This document shows, piece after piece, positions 9,992 to 20,480 of a stretch of DNA of 64,000 nt (the stretch's first letter is position 1; each line of letters starts with the position of its first letter). The translations under genes were made by a program, and so were the position numbers. Source of the stretch: Prochilodus magdalenae (Eukaryota > Chordata > Actinopteri > Characiformes > Prochilodontidae); assembly GCA_024036415.1 (NCBI GenBank), contig JAMWET010001891.1:62001-126000 (forward strand), given 5' to 3'. The notes under the pieces were generated by a model. The model did not search any database and was not told the DNA's origin. It was given only the letters and a program-made list of their open reading frames with translations.

Positions 9992-11213
9992 CAGCTTGTA
10001 AAGCCTTTTTGTAGCAGCTAAGAGTTTTTAGTTCTTGTTTGTGGAATGGATGGTTTCTACCCCTTTGTCCTCGCAAAAGGCATCTAGTTGTAAGATTCTT
10101 GGTCCATCTCATCCTTTTTTTTTATCTTCTGCCGTTTTTTGAATTGAATTGTAATTGAATTCTATTCTTCTACCAAATGTCTAAAGCATGCAGGATCAGT
10201 CTCAGTTCTTATCAATTGGATATGTGTTCTTTTCTATTTTTATAAAATTCTGTGCTAGTTTTTCCTCCTAGCTTTGCTCATTGTAACCAAAACCATTTTT
10301 AGTACTTTAAACTCATCCCAAAAAACTGCAAGGACTTTTCATATCTCACCATCTACAGTGATATCATCAAAAGAATCAGAGAATCTGGAGAAATCCCTGA
10401 GTTTAAGGGAAAAGGCAAGGTTGTCACGCTTCCGGGTTTCCCCAGCTCCTCTGCTCTCCTGGACTCCATTTCCCAGAGTGCATCATCCGATGACATCACA
10501 CCCACATGTCCCCAGCCATCCAATCAGCACCGCTCTAGGTCACCTGAGTTTTAGCCAGCTGCATCCACTTAGCCTCAGTATATATACTCCTCTCAAACAC
10601 TTCCTCATTGCGAAGTTTTGCCAAACCTAGTTTGCATTTCTGAGCGGTTCTCCTCTGTTTATCCTGACTCTGGCTTTTTTGACTCCCTTTGGCTTTGACC
10701 TCTTCTTTTGTTTATCCCTTGTTGGTTTTCTCTCTTGTTCTACTCTCTGGCTATCGACCTTTGTTTGTAACTTTGACCATTGTCTTGCCTAGCCCTTCCA
10801 CCTTGGTTGCCTCGCTGCTTGTGTACTCGTGTGCTTCAGAAAGCCCATTTGACTTTTAGCTCTGTGCGCGTCGGTCCTGGTTCTTTGTTCCTGACAAGGG
10901 TTAATGTTGGGCGCTTGTAAAGATTGGGCCCTGAGGCAAAACCTGAAACTCTTTTGGAAGCCTTGTAGGAAAGGGAAAATCCAGTAATCAGCACATCTAT
11001 TTTGGTATGGGGTTGCATTAGTGCCTATGGCATGGGCAGCTTACACATCTGGAAAGGCACTATTAATGCTGAACTATATACAGAGGTTTTAGAATGACAC
11101 ATGCTCCCATCCAGACAACACTGACAATGCTAAACCACATACTGCATCCATCAGAACAGCATGGCTTTTCAGAAGCAGAATCCAGGAGCTGAACTGGCCT
11201 GCCTGCAGTCCAG
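9992..11213 (+). mobile_element. Tc1-like element (family E) carrying a solo LTR
   Basis: Begins CAGCTTGTAAAGCC and is collinear with 12513-13490. The transposase relic includes a helix-turn-helix segment (10340-10420, ending in a GEIPEF-like stretch) and, after the LTR insertion, a CISAYGMGSLHIWKGTINAE block near 11005-11070 that is characteristic of a common fish Tc1 family. The similarity stops in the sequence before the final catalytic Glu at about 11213, where LINE sequence resumes. It is dead. It is nested in a LINE tail and itself hosts the LTR at 10422-10896. Confidence 0.65.
10422..10896 (+). mobile_element. Solo LTR (TGTCACGC family)
   Basis: A 475-bp block that starts TGTCACGCTTCCGGGTTTCC and ends CCTGACA, giving the TG...CA and TGTCA...TGACA termini of an LTR. 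It contains a TATATATA box near 10580 and a downstream pyrimidine-rich zone. Flanking bases are AGGT on the left and AGGG on the right, a one-mismatch 4-bp duplication. No primer-binding site or internal gag/pol sequence is attached, so it is a solo LTR. Related copies lie at 21972, 32340 (minus), 51694 and, as a fragment, 60330. Confidence 0.7.
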
Positions 11214-11402
11214 AGTCCAAAGGGAGTTTTTCCTCGCCACTGTTGGCTTGCTCACAGGGGGCTTGGACCCGGATTTCCTTTCCTGTGTCTGTACAGGGAC
11301 TCTGTGTTTTTCTTTTCCTTTATATAAACTTCTTTTCTGTGAAGCTTTGAGAAAACGTTAGTTGTAAAAAGCGCTATACAAATAAAGATTGATTGATTGA
11401 TA
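11214..11402 (+). mobile_element. L2-like LINE 3' tail, right piece
   Basis: Resumes the LINE interrupted at 9991: GTTTTTCCTCGCCACTG, GGCTTGCTCACAGGGGGCTT, then AAAAAGCGCTATACAAATAA and the direct-repeat end GATTGATTGATTGAT. The same 3' UTR blocks occur at 20270-20840, 27700-28307 and 49640-50290. Confidence 0.65.
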
Positions 11403-11469
11403 TTACCACCAACCTGTTAGTCGAATGTGACGTTTACAAACAGGAAATATAAAAAGCAGATGTTAATGA

Positions 11470-11790
11470 TTGGCTAAAAGGAGTGACTGCATTTGGGGCG
11501 TGGTAAACACCATAGCTGAATCTGCAGGAGTATGGAAGAGTACAGTCATACAGGTCTACCAGCAGTGGCTCAAATCCCAGTCTACAGGGAATTCTCCTCG
11601 GAGGTGTGCCAGGGAAGACATCCACCAAATCTGGCCCACCTGCTCAATTCTTTGATGCGAGTACAGTGTTCAAGTCTGAACACTGATGTGGCCTACATCC
11701 GAAAACTTGTCTAGTCCATGCCAAATCCAATCACAGCTGTTATTGGTGCTGGTGGAGATCTTACATCCTGTTAGGTATGTTTCAGTCACA
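11470..11790 (+). pseudogene. Tc1-like transposase fragment (helix-turn-helix)
   Basis: The 61-residue frame 11470-11655 contains VVNTIAESAGVWKSTVIQVY followed by QQWLKSQSTGN, a good match to the first DNA-binding helix-turn-helix of Tc1 transposases. The frame then passes into ARED-IHQIW sequence that does not resemble the next Tc1 domain, consistent with an internal deletion. The downstream part to about 11790 probably holds the element's 3' end. It is near-identical in structure to 2585-2790. Confidence 0.65.
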
Positions 11791-12512
11791 GGGGAGTCTT
11801 TTTTTTTTTTTTGTTATTTGTAATGTTAACCCCATTACTACCATAATCCTCCATCATTTCAGCATTGCACATGAGACATAACTGTTCAGTGCATTAAATA
11901 TTATAGGCAGTAATGCAAGGATGCTGTTAGTGTCTCTGTTAGTATGAATAACTGCCAATATTTCATGCAGTGAGCCCAGTTTGATTCCTTCAGTACAACA
12001 GGTTCCTAATGAGACATAGATGCCAGAAATACAGCCCAGAGAAGAGTTTCAACTGCCAAGTCAATTCTGAAGCAGTGTTTGGAGATTTACTAGCCCTGTT
12101 GGGTAGCTACACACAAACCTATGATGCATTGTTGTTTCACTGAGGAAGCTGTATCATCCCTTACATGACACACGTGATAGGCCTGAAGGTTCTACTGGAC
12201 CCAAAGAGTTGCTGATTGTTAAACAGGAGTTAGACTCTGATTTTAATTAATTTATGGGGCTATGATAATTAATATTTGCTTGCTTTTTGTTATTTAATGT
12301 ACCTCCAGTGCATACAATAGCATACTCTCCACCACTGTGAATACGTAAGTGAATAAAAGATGACCTGGTTTCTGAAAGACATGAAGATAAAGATGAAACC
12401 TTTCTGTAATAGATTTGTTTTTTCTATTTTCATCTTTTTGAGAGTCAAAGTAACAAAACAGGAGAAGGGCCTGAAGCAAAAGTGCTTAGTAATGCCTACA
12501 TCGGTGAGTATC
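11791..12512. other. Unassigned intergenic sequence
   Basis: Includes a poly(T) run near 11800. No gene or known repeat is recognised. Confidence 0.5.
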
Positions 12513-13490
12513 ACAGCTTATAAAGCCTTTTTGTAGCAGCTAAGAGTTTTTAGTTCTTGTCTGTGGAATGGATGATATTTACCCCTTTGTCCTCACAAAT
12601 GGCATCTAGTTGTGGGAAGATTCTTGGTCCGTCTCATACTTATTTTTATCTTCTGCTGTTATTTGAATTGAATTGAAATTGAATTCTATTCTTCCACCAA
12701 ACATCTAAAGCATGCAAGGTCAGTCTCAGTTCCTAACAGTTGGATATACGTTTTTTTTTTTAAATGAAATTCTGTGCTCGTTTTTCTTTTAGCTTTGCTC
12801 ATTGTAACCCAAAACCAAAAACCTTTTTAGTAGTTTAAAATATTAGCCCAATAATGGCAAAAAAAACCTCAAGGACTTTGGATATCCCACTATCTACAGT
12901 GCATGATATCATCAAAAGAATCAGACAATCTGGAGAAATCCCTGAGCTCAAGGGACAAGGCAAAACCTGCAATTCTTTTTGGAATCCAGTAATCAGCGCA
13001 CATGTAAAAAAAACTTGTATCTATGGTGGTATGGGGTTGCATTAGTGCCTATGGCATGGGCAGCTTACACATCTGGAAAGGCACTATTAATGCTGAACCA
13101 TATACAGAGGTTTTAGAACGGCATACGCTCCCATGCAGACCACCCTGACATTGCTAAACCACATCCTGCCTCCATCACAACAGCATGGCTCTGCAGAAGC
13201 AAAATCCAGGAGCCGAACTGGCCTGCTTGCAGTCCAGACGTTTCACCAAGAGTAAATATTTGGTGCATCATGAAACAAAAACCAGCAAAGAAGACTAGCC
13301 AGGTAGGATCCTACATCAGACAGGAATGGCCCAACATTCCTTTCCTAAAACTCCTTCAGTTGGTCTCCTCACTTCCCAGGCGATTACAGACCGTTGATAA
13401 AAGAAGAGTGGATGCTACACAATGGTGAACATGGCTCCGTCCCAAATTTTTTGAGACGTGTTGCTGCCGTCAGGTTCTATATGAAATATA
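12513..13490 (+). mobile_element. Tc1-like element (family E), internally deleted
   Basis: Second copy of the element at 9992, without the LTR. It starts CAGCTTATAAAGCC and ends near the GAGACGTGTTGCTGCCGTCA motif that follows the transposase stop in this fish Tc1 family. The spacing between the helix-turn-helix and the central block is far shorter than a full transposase needs, so much of the catalytic domain has been removed. Confidence 0.7.
12854..13430 (+). pseudogene. Tc1-like transposase pseudogene (family E)
   Basis: From 12854 the frame reads a helix-turn-helix (TLDIPLSTVHDIIKRIRQSG, EIPELKGQGK) and then, after a large deletion, VWGCISAYGMGSLHIW and GTINAEPYTEVLERH in another frame. 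Near 13150-13270 an AKPHPASITTAWL segment follows the position of the second catalytic Asp. Then comes SPDVSPRVNIW, where the family has an SPDLSPIEN-like motif, so the catalytic Glu is replaced by Val. The first Asp region is deleted. It is inactive by several independent lesions. Confidence 0.75.
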
Positions 13491-13777
13491 AATATATAAC
13501 CTGTGCTCACTGAAAAATGAATTCAACAATAAACTTGAATGAAATTTGTACTTGCATTTTTATGGGATCTTAAATAGGCTTTACGAATTTTTCATTGTTG
13601 TTTAATAATTTTATTCCTAAAGGTTTTTTAAACTTGTATTTATATACATGTTAAATACATGTTTCTTTATCGGTTTAAACCCATCTTTGTTTATTCTTCT
13701 ACACTTTTCTGTTCACATCGGTTTACACACAGAGTGTGTGCAAATTTGAAGTGTGTGTGTGTGTGTTTGCTGCTTAT
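13491..13777. other. AT-rich unassigned sequence
   Basis: Nothing recognised apart from a short (TG) run at 13752-13765. Confidence 0.5.
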
Positions 13778-13905
13778 CTTTGTTCTTATGAACCAGACGC
13801 TCACTGTATCTGCCAATACAGCTACAACCCAACCTTCGGTTCCTCACTAAGAACCTGCTGTACATGTGGAGATGCTGATTTTAGAAGAAACTGGTGGTCT
13901 CTTAT
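13778..13905 (-). mobile_element. Tc1-like fragment (family C)
   Basis: About 125 bp closely match 47526-47650 (TTCTTATGAACCAGACGCTC, CCTGCTGTACATGTGGAGAT). That copy sits upstream of a Tc1 transposase N-terminus on the minus strand, so this is the 5' part of the same family without the coding region. Confidence 0.55.
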
Positions 13906-13932
13906 TTATTTCCAGAGCCCAGAGCTGGAAAT

Positions 13933-13984
13933 ATATAGCTCAGCAGATAACACCAATACCTGCCAGGGAGCCATCACCACATGT

Positions 13985-13985
<1 letters not shown>
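13933..13985 (+). mobile_element. SINE 5' fragment
   Basis: TAGCTCAGCAGATAACACCA and the CATCACCACATG block match the tRNA-like head of the SINE at 20481. It is cut off by the following (GT)n tract. Confidence 0.6.

Positions 13986-14034
<49 letters not shown>
13984..14034. repeat. (GT)n(AT)n microsatellite
   Basis: About 20 GT units followed by a short TATATATA run. It adjoins the SINE fragment, so it may have expanded from that element's sequence. Confidence 0.95.
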
Positions 14035-14036
<2 letters not shown>

Positions 14037-14560
14037 GACAAAATGTCTAAACACTTGTTTTTCTTCACTGTATACAGTAACTGAATATTCAAGGCTTTAA
14101 ACGCATCTCTTATTTATTTAATAATGCAGATAAGTGGATGTATACTTTAAATTCAAATGTACTCTTTTAAAAACTGTATTCATGGCTGCTTTATTAAAAC
14201 CTAATCTAAATAATGTAAAGCCTGGCACTGAAATATGACTTTAATGCTCATATTGGAAAACTCAAGGTGTGTCATATAAAGAATGCATTGCAACAGCTTC
14301 TGCAATGCAGTGCTGCAATGCCACAAGGCCATAAGCACCGTGAGCTGGCAATGAAATGAACTGTAGAAATGAACCAGAGAAGAACTAAAAGGAACATCTG
14401 AACAGTGTCTGTGGCTGAAGCCTCTTACAAGCCTCTCTTGTCTGGCTCACTATGAAGAAATTACATGCTAAAGTGGTCAAATTTAAGATGATGTGAATTT
14501 AAATCTAAGAGCACAGAACGAGTCGCTATCCTACGGGATGTCAGTCAGGGGTGATTCAAT
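14035..14560. other. Unassigned intergenic sequence
   Basis: AT-rich. No gene or repeat family recognised. It may include the eroded left end of the Tc1 element that follows. Confidence 0.4.
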
Positions 14561-14639
14561 CAGAAGAGGAATCTCTCAAAGTCTAGTGTTCATAAGACGT
14601 GTTTGTGGAAGTGTATCATGGCACAAACAAAGGAGATTT

Positions 14640-15480
14640 GGAGATTTTAGTTGTTGATGTTCATCAGGCTGGGAAAGGTTAATACACCATCTCCACAGTT
14701 TGGACTTCACAGTCAGACAGACTGTGTACAAATGGAAGAATTTCAGGAACACTGTTACCCTTCCCCTAGGAGTGGTTGACCAACAATGCCTAACAAGTGT
14801 CACTCCAAGAGCAAGATATGTAATAGTTTGAGAGGTCGCAAAGAAACACAGCAACTTCTGAGCAACTAAAGTTCCCAATGGTTAATGCCAATGTTCATGA
14901 GTCCACCATCAGGAGGGGACTGAACAACAATGGTGGGATGCAAGGAGAAAGCCACTGCTCTCCAAAAACAACATCGCTGCCTATCTGCAGTTTGCTACAC
15001 ACCATATGGACAAACATTTTGGAATATGAATTTGTGGGCAGATGAGAGTAAAATAGATGTTTTTGGTTTAAATGCGAAACATTATGTTTGGAAAAAGGGA
15101 AACTTTCCATCTGTGAAACATGGCGGTGGTAGCATCATGGTTTGGGTCTGTTTTACTGTATCAGGATGGCTTGCCATCATTGATGTAACAATGAATTCTT
15201 TATTTATGCCAGCAAATTCTAAAGGGAAATGTCAGGACATCTGTCCATGAGCTGAATCTCCAGAGAACGTGGGTCGTGCAGCAAGACAAGAAGTCTAAGC
15301 ACACAAATCATTCTATGAAAGATGGTTAAAAAAGAATGAAGCTAACGTTTTGGAATGGCCAAATCAAAGTTCTGACATAAATCCAATAGAAATGTTGAGG
15401 TAGGATGTGAAGCAAACAGTTCATGGGACTCCTCCCATCCAACATAATAGAGGCTCTGCAGTGGTTTTAATAACTGATTA
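14640..15480 (+). pseudogene. Tc1-like transposase pseudogene with DDE residues retained
   Basis: Collinear with a widespread fish Tc1 transposase. The longest open piece (14930-15250, 106 residues) contains FWNMNLWADESKIDVFGLN, with the first catalytic Asp at 15041-15043, and a VKHGGGSIMVW block. In another frame QQDKKSKHTN gives the second Asp at 15285-15287, and SSDINPIEML gives the Glu at 15389-15391. The distance between the last two is 104 nt, where the DD34E spacing would be 105. The mismatch fits a 1-bp deletion near 15325 that changes frame. Upstream frames are broken too, and the C-terminus is degraded. Terminal repeats were not found. Confidence 0.8.
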
Positions 15481-15699
15481 GATGTGAAATTGAAGTTGCA
15501 TTGAGTTGCCCACTCATAACACTACAGCCACCATGAGAAATTTCACAGTCAACGAGCATGTTGATGGATAAGTATCACCCGGCATAATTAAGAAACTATT
15601 AGATGAGGCTGTATGTTGTTTCTGTATGAGCATGTTTGTTCATGTTAGCTGGGGTTTTGGGCCAAATTACCTGAGCAAAAATGTTGATCCTTAAGTCCC

Positions 15700-16310
15700 A
15701 AGTCTCAAGTGTCATTCAACCATATAGAGTGGTGTACAGTACACAGTGAAACCAAATAACGTTCCTCCAGGACCAAGGTGCTACATGTAACAATAGACTA
15801 CACAATACAATACAACAAGACAATATACCATAAATACACAAAACCATTACAAGACAATAAACAATAAATAAAGGGGAGGGGAAACAGTGCAGTTGGCCCC
15901 TAAGTAGTGGGAGCAGTAAGGTGCAGTTGTGCCTATTTGGTATAATGTAAAAATTAGACACTGTATACACTGTACTTTGAATTTAGCAGCAGTGTGTGTG
16001 TGAGTGTTCAGTTCAGTCACTGATGTGTTTGTTTCCTCAGACCAGACTCTGATTGTTCAGTAGTCTAATAGCTTTTGGAAAGAAGCTGTTGCAGAGTCTG
16101 GATGTGAGAGCCCGGATGCTTCGGTACCTTTTTCCAGACGGTAGGAGGGTGAAGAGTGTGTGTGAGGGGTGTGTGTGTGGTCATCTGCGATGCTGGTTGC
16201 TTTGCGGATGCAGCGTGTGGTGTAAATATCATTGATAGTGGGAAGGGAGACACCACTGATCTTCTCAGCTGTTCTCACTACTCCTGTTTTAGCGCTGAAT
16301 AGCACCCTCT
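15700..16310 (-). mobile_element. LINE 3' end with ORF2 C-terminus
   Basis: On the minus strand, 16305 down to about 16065 encodes the LINE C-terminal signature in two frames: a TINDIYTTRCIRKA stretch, then, after a frameshift, SYRLEKGTEA sequence equivalent to the LPSGKRY block at 8100, then a stop next to an FQKLLDY end. The 3' UTR extends to about 15700. It is related to but distinct from the LINE at 7929 and similar to the one at 52350. The 5' part is missing. Confidence 0.7.
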
Positions 16311-16607
16311 TGTGGAGAATCTTTAGCTTGTTAAATGTGAGTGAGTGAGTGAGTGGACATGTGAGTCTGATATCCGACTGCTTGTCTAGTTGATAACGAA
16401 TATGGCATCGTTAATGCAGTCAATATATCAGGTTAATGCTTTTTGTAAAGCTTGAATGCAAGGTACAGACATCACCATGCCAACTCACAACACTGCCATT
16501 ATATCCCTCGGTCAGAAATAAAAAGAGAAAAAAAAAGAAAAAACTGAGGGAAAACTCAAATGAAAAGAAAGGCTTATGCATTCTGATCGCACTCTGACTC
16601 ACTTACA

Positions 16608-16610
<3 letters not shown>
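16311..16610. other. Unassigned sequence
   Basis: Contains a short (GTGA)n near 16337-16353 and an A-rich stretch near 16517-16542. Nothing else is recognised. Confidence 0.5.

Positions 16611-16657
<47 letters not shown>
16611..16657. repeat. (TC)n microsatellite
   Basis: Uninterrupted TC run of about 23 units. Confidence 0.97.
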
Positions 16658-16658
<1 letters not shown>

Positions 16659-17165
16659 GCTCTCGTCTCTGTGATAAGGGAAAGGCTGTCATAAGTCTCG
16701 GGGTAACCCGGGCTGTCTCATATTCATTTGCAGGAAGGCCAACTCAAATGTCAGAGGCAGTGCGGCTGCGTAGCTGTGAGTGATGTTGTTTGAGAGGGCA
16801 TGTTTCAGAGAGAATGGAAGAACAGCCACATTCCCTTCGCTCCTTCCACGCTTTTATGTTCCAGCTCTCTCTCCGCCAGTTTATACAAACACAAGACTCC
16901 CTCTCTCTGCCTCTTTTCAGGCAGCAGAGTGAAACATTGTCAGGAGACGATACTCTCCAGGATCGGTCCTGAGGAAACTAATCCCGCCTGGGCCTCTGTT
17001 TATCGGACCTCTTGTTGGCACTGTCGAACGATAAAGCGTTTAGCTGCTCTTATTGTGGAGATCAATACTCTGATACGAAAACACACATCTGGCTACGTGT
17101 TTCACTTTATCAGGAAATGCTTGCTAAAGGCTTGATCATCGAACACGCTCAAGACTCTAGATGTA
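16658..17165. other. Non-repetitive sequence
   Basis: GC-balanced and single-copy-looking. A pyrimidine tract followed by TTCATTTGCAG at 16721-16731 looks like a splice acceptor, but no supported exon follows. The frames (111 codons at most) show no domain. Confidence 0.3.
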
Positions 17166-17648
17166 GAACCGTGCCAAAGACTGCAACGGTGTCATGCTAG
17201 ACTGTTCTGGGGTGACCCAGAATGGCAGCAGGTCATCTTCAGTGACGAGTCCCGCTTTAGTCTTGGTGGAGACGACCAATGAATCCGTGTGTGGAGGCAC
17301 CGTGGTCAGCACCAAGATGGACGGTTTGTTGTCACGTGTTGCATGTCCAGAAGGCCTGGTGTTACTCCACCTCCACCCCTACCGCACCATCTGCAGGAAC
17401 TGTGTGAGGATATTCAAGCTGCATGGGATGGGTTATCACAGGACACCATTAGGAACCTCTACAGCTCCATACCGAGACGTCTGGCATGTTGGGTTAGCAA
17501 ACATGGCGACCTAGCGCCACAGACTTATGTGTAGCTCAATAAATATTGATCATACAGTCAAAATTTATCATCAGTTATTGATCCTGGTGACCTTTATCTT
17601 CCTTCCCAACACCACCGCACTCCCACACCTCCTTCTAGACACAGCTGA
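17166..17648 (+). mobile_element. Family A Tc1 derivative, 5'-truncated
   Basis: Sense-oriented copy. It ends with the family's AATAAATATTGATCAT stretch, ATCCTGGTGACC and an inverted-repeat end (CACACCTCCTTCTAGACACA, against CTTCTGGGTGCAG in sister copies). The left terminal repeat is missing. Confidence 0.75.
17205..17534 (+). pseudogene. Tc1-like transposase pseudogene (family A)
   Basis: The frame around 17227-17275 reads QQVIFSDESRFSLGGDDQ, the first catalytic Asp block, then a stop codon. It continues as IRVWRHRGQHQDGRFVVTC and MSRRPGVT before jumping to PPPPLPHHLQELCEDIQAAW and the C-terminal helix (LSQDTIRNLY, IPRR). The second Asp and the Glu are deleted at the same junction as in the copy at 3663-3990. 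It is non-functional. Confidence 0.8.
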
Positions 17649-18470
17649 TCTTTTGATGTTAATTAGATTTAGTGTTGTTCATTAATGTCCTAGTTCCCGT
17701 TAATAGATCTACCCTTATTGTGCCAATATACGAAATAGTTCTGGGCTACCAAACCTTTTCTGTGGTGCAGATTAAAATTCCGTGCTGGGTTTTGAAAATC
17801 AATATTAACAATTAATATAATGTATGGTCCTATTGGATGACTTAAACCTCATTTATTTTACACTCTGAAGCCATCTGTCTTGTCCATTATATAGTTAACA
17901 ATGTGTTTCCCCTCATTGGGCCCTGGGGCACCATATGAAATCTACAGCTATTAGGAGAGGGTCAAGATCAATGTGGGAGCAGTGGGCCAAGAGAGACAAA
18001 ATCAGGCCCAGAAAAGTAGCTGCCGGTGGGGTGTGGAAGGGTGCCTGGGCTGCCTGCCAGAAACTCAGCCTCCGTGACCTCCATTCTTAAAGAGCCTGCA
18101 GTAGATGCTAATCCTGCTGGTGACAGGTATTCTTCCTGGGCTAGAGGAGGAGAGACAGGCAGGAGGGAAGATGTAGCTGGTCTACGGTCAAAGAGTGAAG
18201 CTGAAGCAGAAGCTAAGTAGTTCACCCGGCCTTCTGACCAGAAGAGCTGGACCATGAAAAATGCAAAGAGCACATCAGCATCATTATGCAAATAGGGCTT
18301 CATTGTCTTAACTGAGATGGGAAAAGGCAGTGAATGGACTGAGGATAGCACATCCTGGACTGCAGAGGAATTTAATGAGGATGATTCACTGTATCTGCAT
18401 GTCTGGCTGTAAGAATAAAACCTCATATCTCAAAGTTAAGGAAAACAAATCCTTCCTTGATTTTAACCAC
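17649..18470. other. Unassigned sequence with a 152-codon minus-strand frame
   Basis: The frame 18426-17968 (minus) is the longest one outside arrays and recognised elements. Its translation is rich in Ser and Leu, has no recognisable domain and no obvious splice or promoter context. I regard it as most likely chance. Confidence 0.25.
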
Positions 18471-19950
18471 AAACCTAATCCCAATCCCAACCCTTACCTT
18501 AACTTTAACCCCCATCTAATCCTAACCCTAAACTTTACCTTAACCCCACTTCTAGTCTTAACCTCAACCCCAAGCCTAATACTGACTTTAACCTTGACTT
18601 CAACCACAAACCTAATCCCAACCCCAACCTTATCTTTCACGCCAATCTAATCCTAGCCCTGACCTTTACCTTAACCCCAATTCTAATCCTAACCTCAACC
18701 CCAAGCCTAACACTAACTTTAACCTTGACTTCAACCACAATTCCAACCCCAACCTTATATTTAACCCCATCTAATCCTAGCCCTGACCTTTACCTTAACC
18801 CCAATTCTAATCCTAACCTCAACCCCAAGCCTAACACTAACTTTAAACTTGACTTCAACCACAATCCCAATCCCAACATTACATTTACCCCGTCTAATCC
18901 TAGCCCTGACCTTTACCCTAACCCCAATTCTAATCTTAACCTTAACCCCAAGCCTAACACTAACTTTAACCTTGACTTCAACCACAATCCCAATCCCAAC
19001 CCCAACCTTATATTTAACCCCATCTAATCCTAACCCTGAACTTTACCTTAACCCCAATTCTAATCCTACTCCCAACCCCACCCCAAGCCTAACACTAACT
19101 TTAACCTTGACTTCAACCACAATCCCAATCCCAACCCCAACCTTATATTTAACCCCATCTAATCCTAACCCTGAACTTTACCTTAACCCCAATTCTAATC
19201 CTACTCTCAACCCCAAGCCTAACACTAACTTTAACCTTGACTTCAACCACAAACCTAATCCCAACCCCAACCTTATATTTAACCCCATCGAACCCTAACC
19301 CCAACCTTTACCTTAACTACAATTCTAGTCTTAACCTCAACCCTAAGCCTAACACTAACTTTAACCTTGACTTCAACCACAACCTAATCCCAACCTTATC
19401 TTTAACCCCCATCTAATCCTAACCCTAAACTTTACCTTAACCCCCATTCTAATCCTATCCTCAGCCCCAAGCCTAATACTAATTTTAACCTCAACTTCAA
19501 CTACAAAATTAATCCTAATCCCAACCTTAATCTCACCCTAATTTTAATTCTAATTCTAACCATGGCCCTAATCCTGATCACAACCTGAACATCCACCCCA
19601 ATCTAATCCTAACCCCATCCTCAACCCCAAACATAATATCGTTTTAACCTTGACATTAACTCCAATCAATACTATTTCTAACCCCAACCAAAATATAACC
19701 CCAACCCTGCCCCTAATCCTAAACATATCCTTAACCTCAAACACAATCTAATCTTATTCCTGGTCTTAATCCTTACCCAAACCTTAACATCAACCCGAAA
19801 ACCTAATCCTAAACCCCAACCTCATTCTCAAACACAAACCCAATTCTAACCCTAATCTCAACCCCAATCTTATTTCAAACCCCAACCTTAACCTCAATCC
19901 CAAGCATAAACCTAACCCTCACTGTAATTTAAACTTAACTTTAACCCTTC
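18471..19950. repeat. Degenerate telomere-like array with a period of about 130 bp
   Basis: The plus strand is almost entirely runs of the type CTAACCC, CCAACCC and TTAACC, resembling the C-rich strand of vertebrate telomeric repeats (CCCTAA) with heavy substitution. Above this hexamer-like texture is a higher-order unit: the marker ACCTTGACTTCAACCACA recurs at about 18591, 18722, 18846, 18969, 19104, 19234 and 19364, spacings of 123-135 bp. After 19500 the order decays. There is a strong strand bias, with few G on the plus strand. The frames of 74-149 codons seen here are products of the repeat and are not genes. Confidence 0.9.
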
Positions 19951-20265
19951 AATTAAACTGAATAAACAATTAAATCCAGCAGAAACGATAATCAGATTTC
20001 ATTTACTCAAACAATAAAGAGCTGCTTTTACTGGCTGTATTCTGATGCTGATGCTGATCTAGAAATGAGTGTGCAAAATAAAGCATCTACAAATAATAAT
20101 TCTTAGATTCAGCAATATTTTACCATCATCAGCATTATATATGAAACCCAGAAGAGGCCTCTAGGCTTTCTGATCATTCAGGTTAATAAATAAACAGACA
20201 GTTATATGAGCTATAGACATCACACTCTCTGGAATCTATCACTTTATTGTCTCTGCATTTCACAT
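19951..20265. other. Unassigned AT-rich sequence
   Basis: Nothing recognised. Confidence 0.5.
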
Positions 20266-20480
20266 CATATCAATCAATCAATATTTATTTGTATGGCGCT
20301 TTTTACGACCAACATTGTCCCAAAGCAGCTTCACAGAAAATCAGTTTATTTAAAGGAAAAGAAAAAAAATAGTCCATGTACAGACATAGGAAACGGAAAC
20401 AGGGTCCAAGCACCCTGTGAGCAAGCCAGGGGCAACAGTGGCGAGGAAAAACTCCCTTGAGTGAGGAAGGAACCCTTGTA
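20266..20480 (-). mobile_element. L2-like LINE 3' tail, first part
   Basis: Starts with ATCAATCAATCAATATTTAT, the reverse complement of the direct-repeat tail at 11380-11402, and continues with the same 3' UTR blocks (CATGTACAGACATAGG, CTGTGAGCAAGCCAGGGGC, GCGAGGAAAAACTCCC). It is split by a SINE and resumes at 20699. Confidence 0.7.

Noticed and set aside
10274..10630. 118-codon gene
   Set aside because: It crosses the junction between a Tc1 relic and an inserted LTR, so it is a chance fusion frame.
13736..14084. Cys/Val repeat proteins
   Set aside because: These are translations of the (GT)n microsatellite.
14640..15480. Active Tc1 transposase
   Set aside because: The catalytic residues are present, but there are several frame breaks and no terminal repeats were found.
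16721..16972. Host exon after TTTGCAG
   Set aside because: The polypyrimidine tract is a microsatellite, and the downstream frames have no domain or donor site that could be supported.
18849..19298. 149-codon gene rich in Thr, Leu and Pro
   Set aside because: It is a translation of telomere-like CTAACCC repeats. The low-G strand simply lacks stop codons in one frame.
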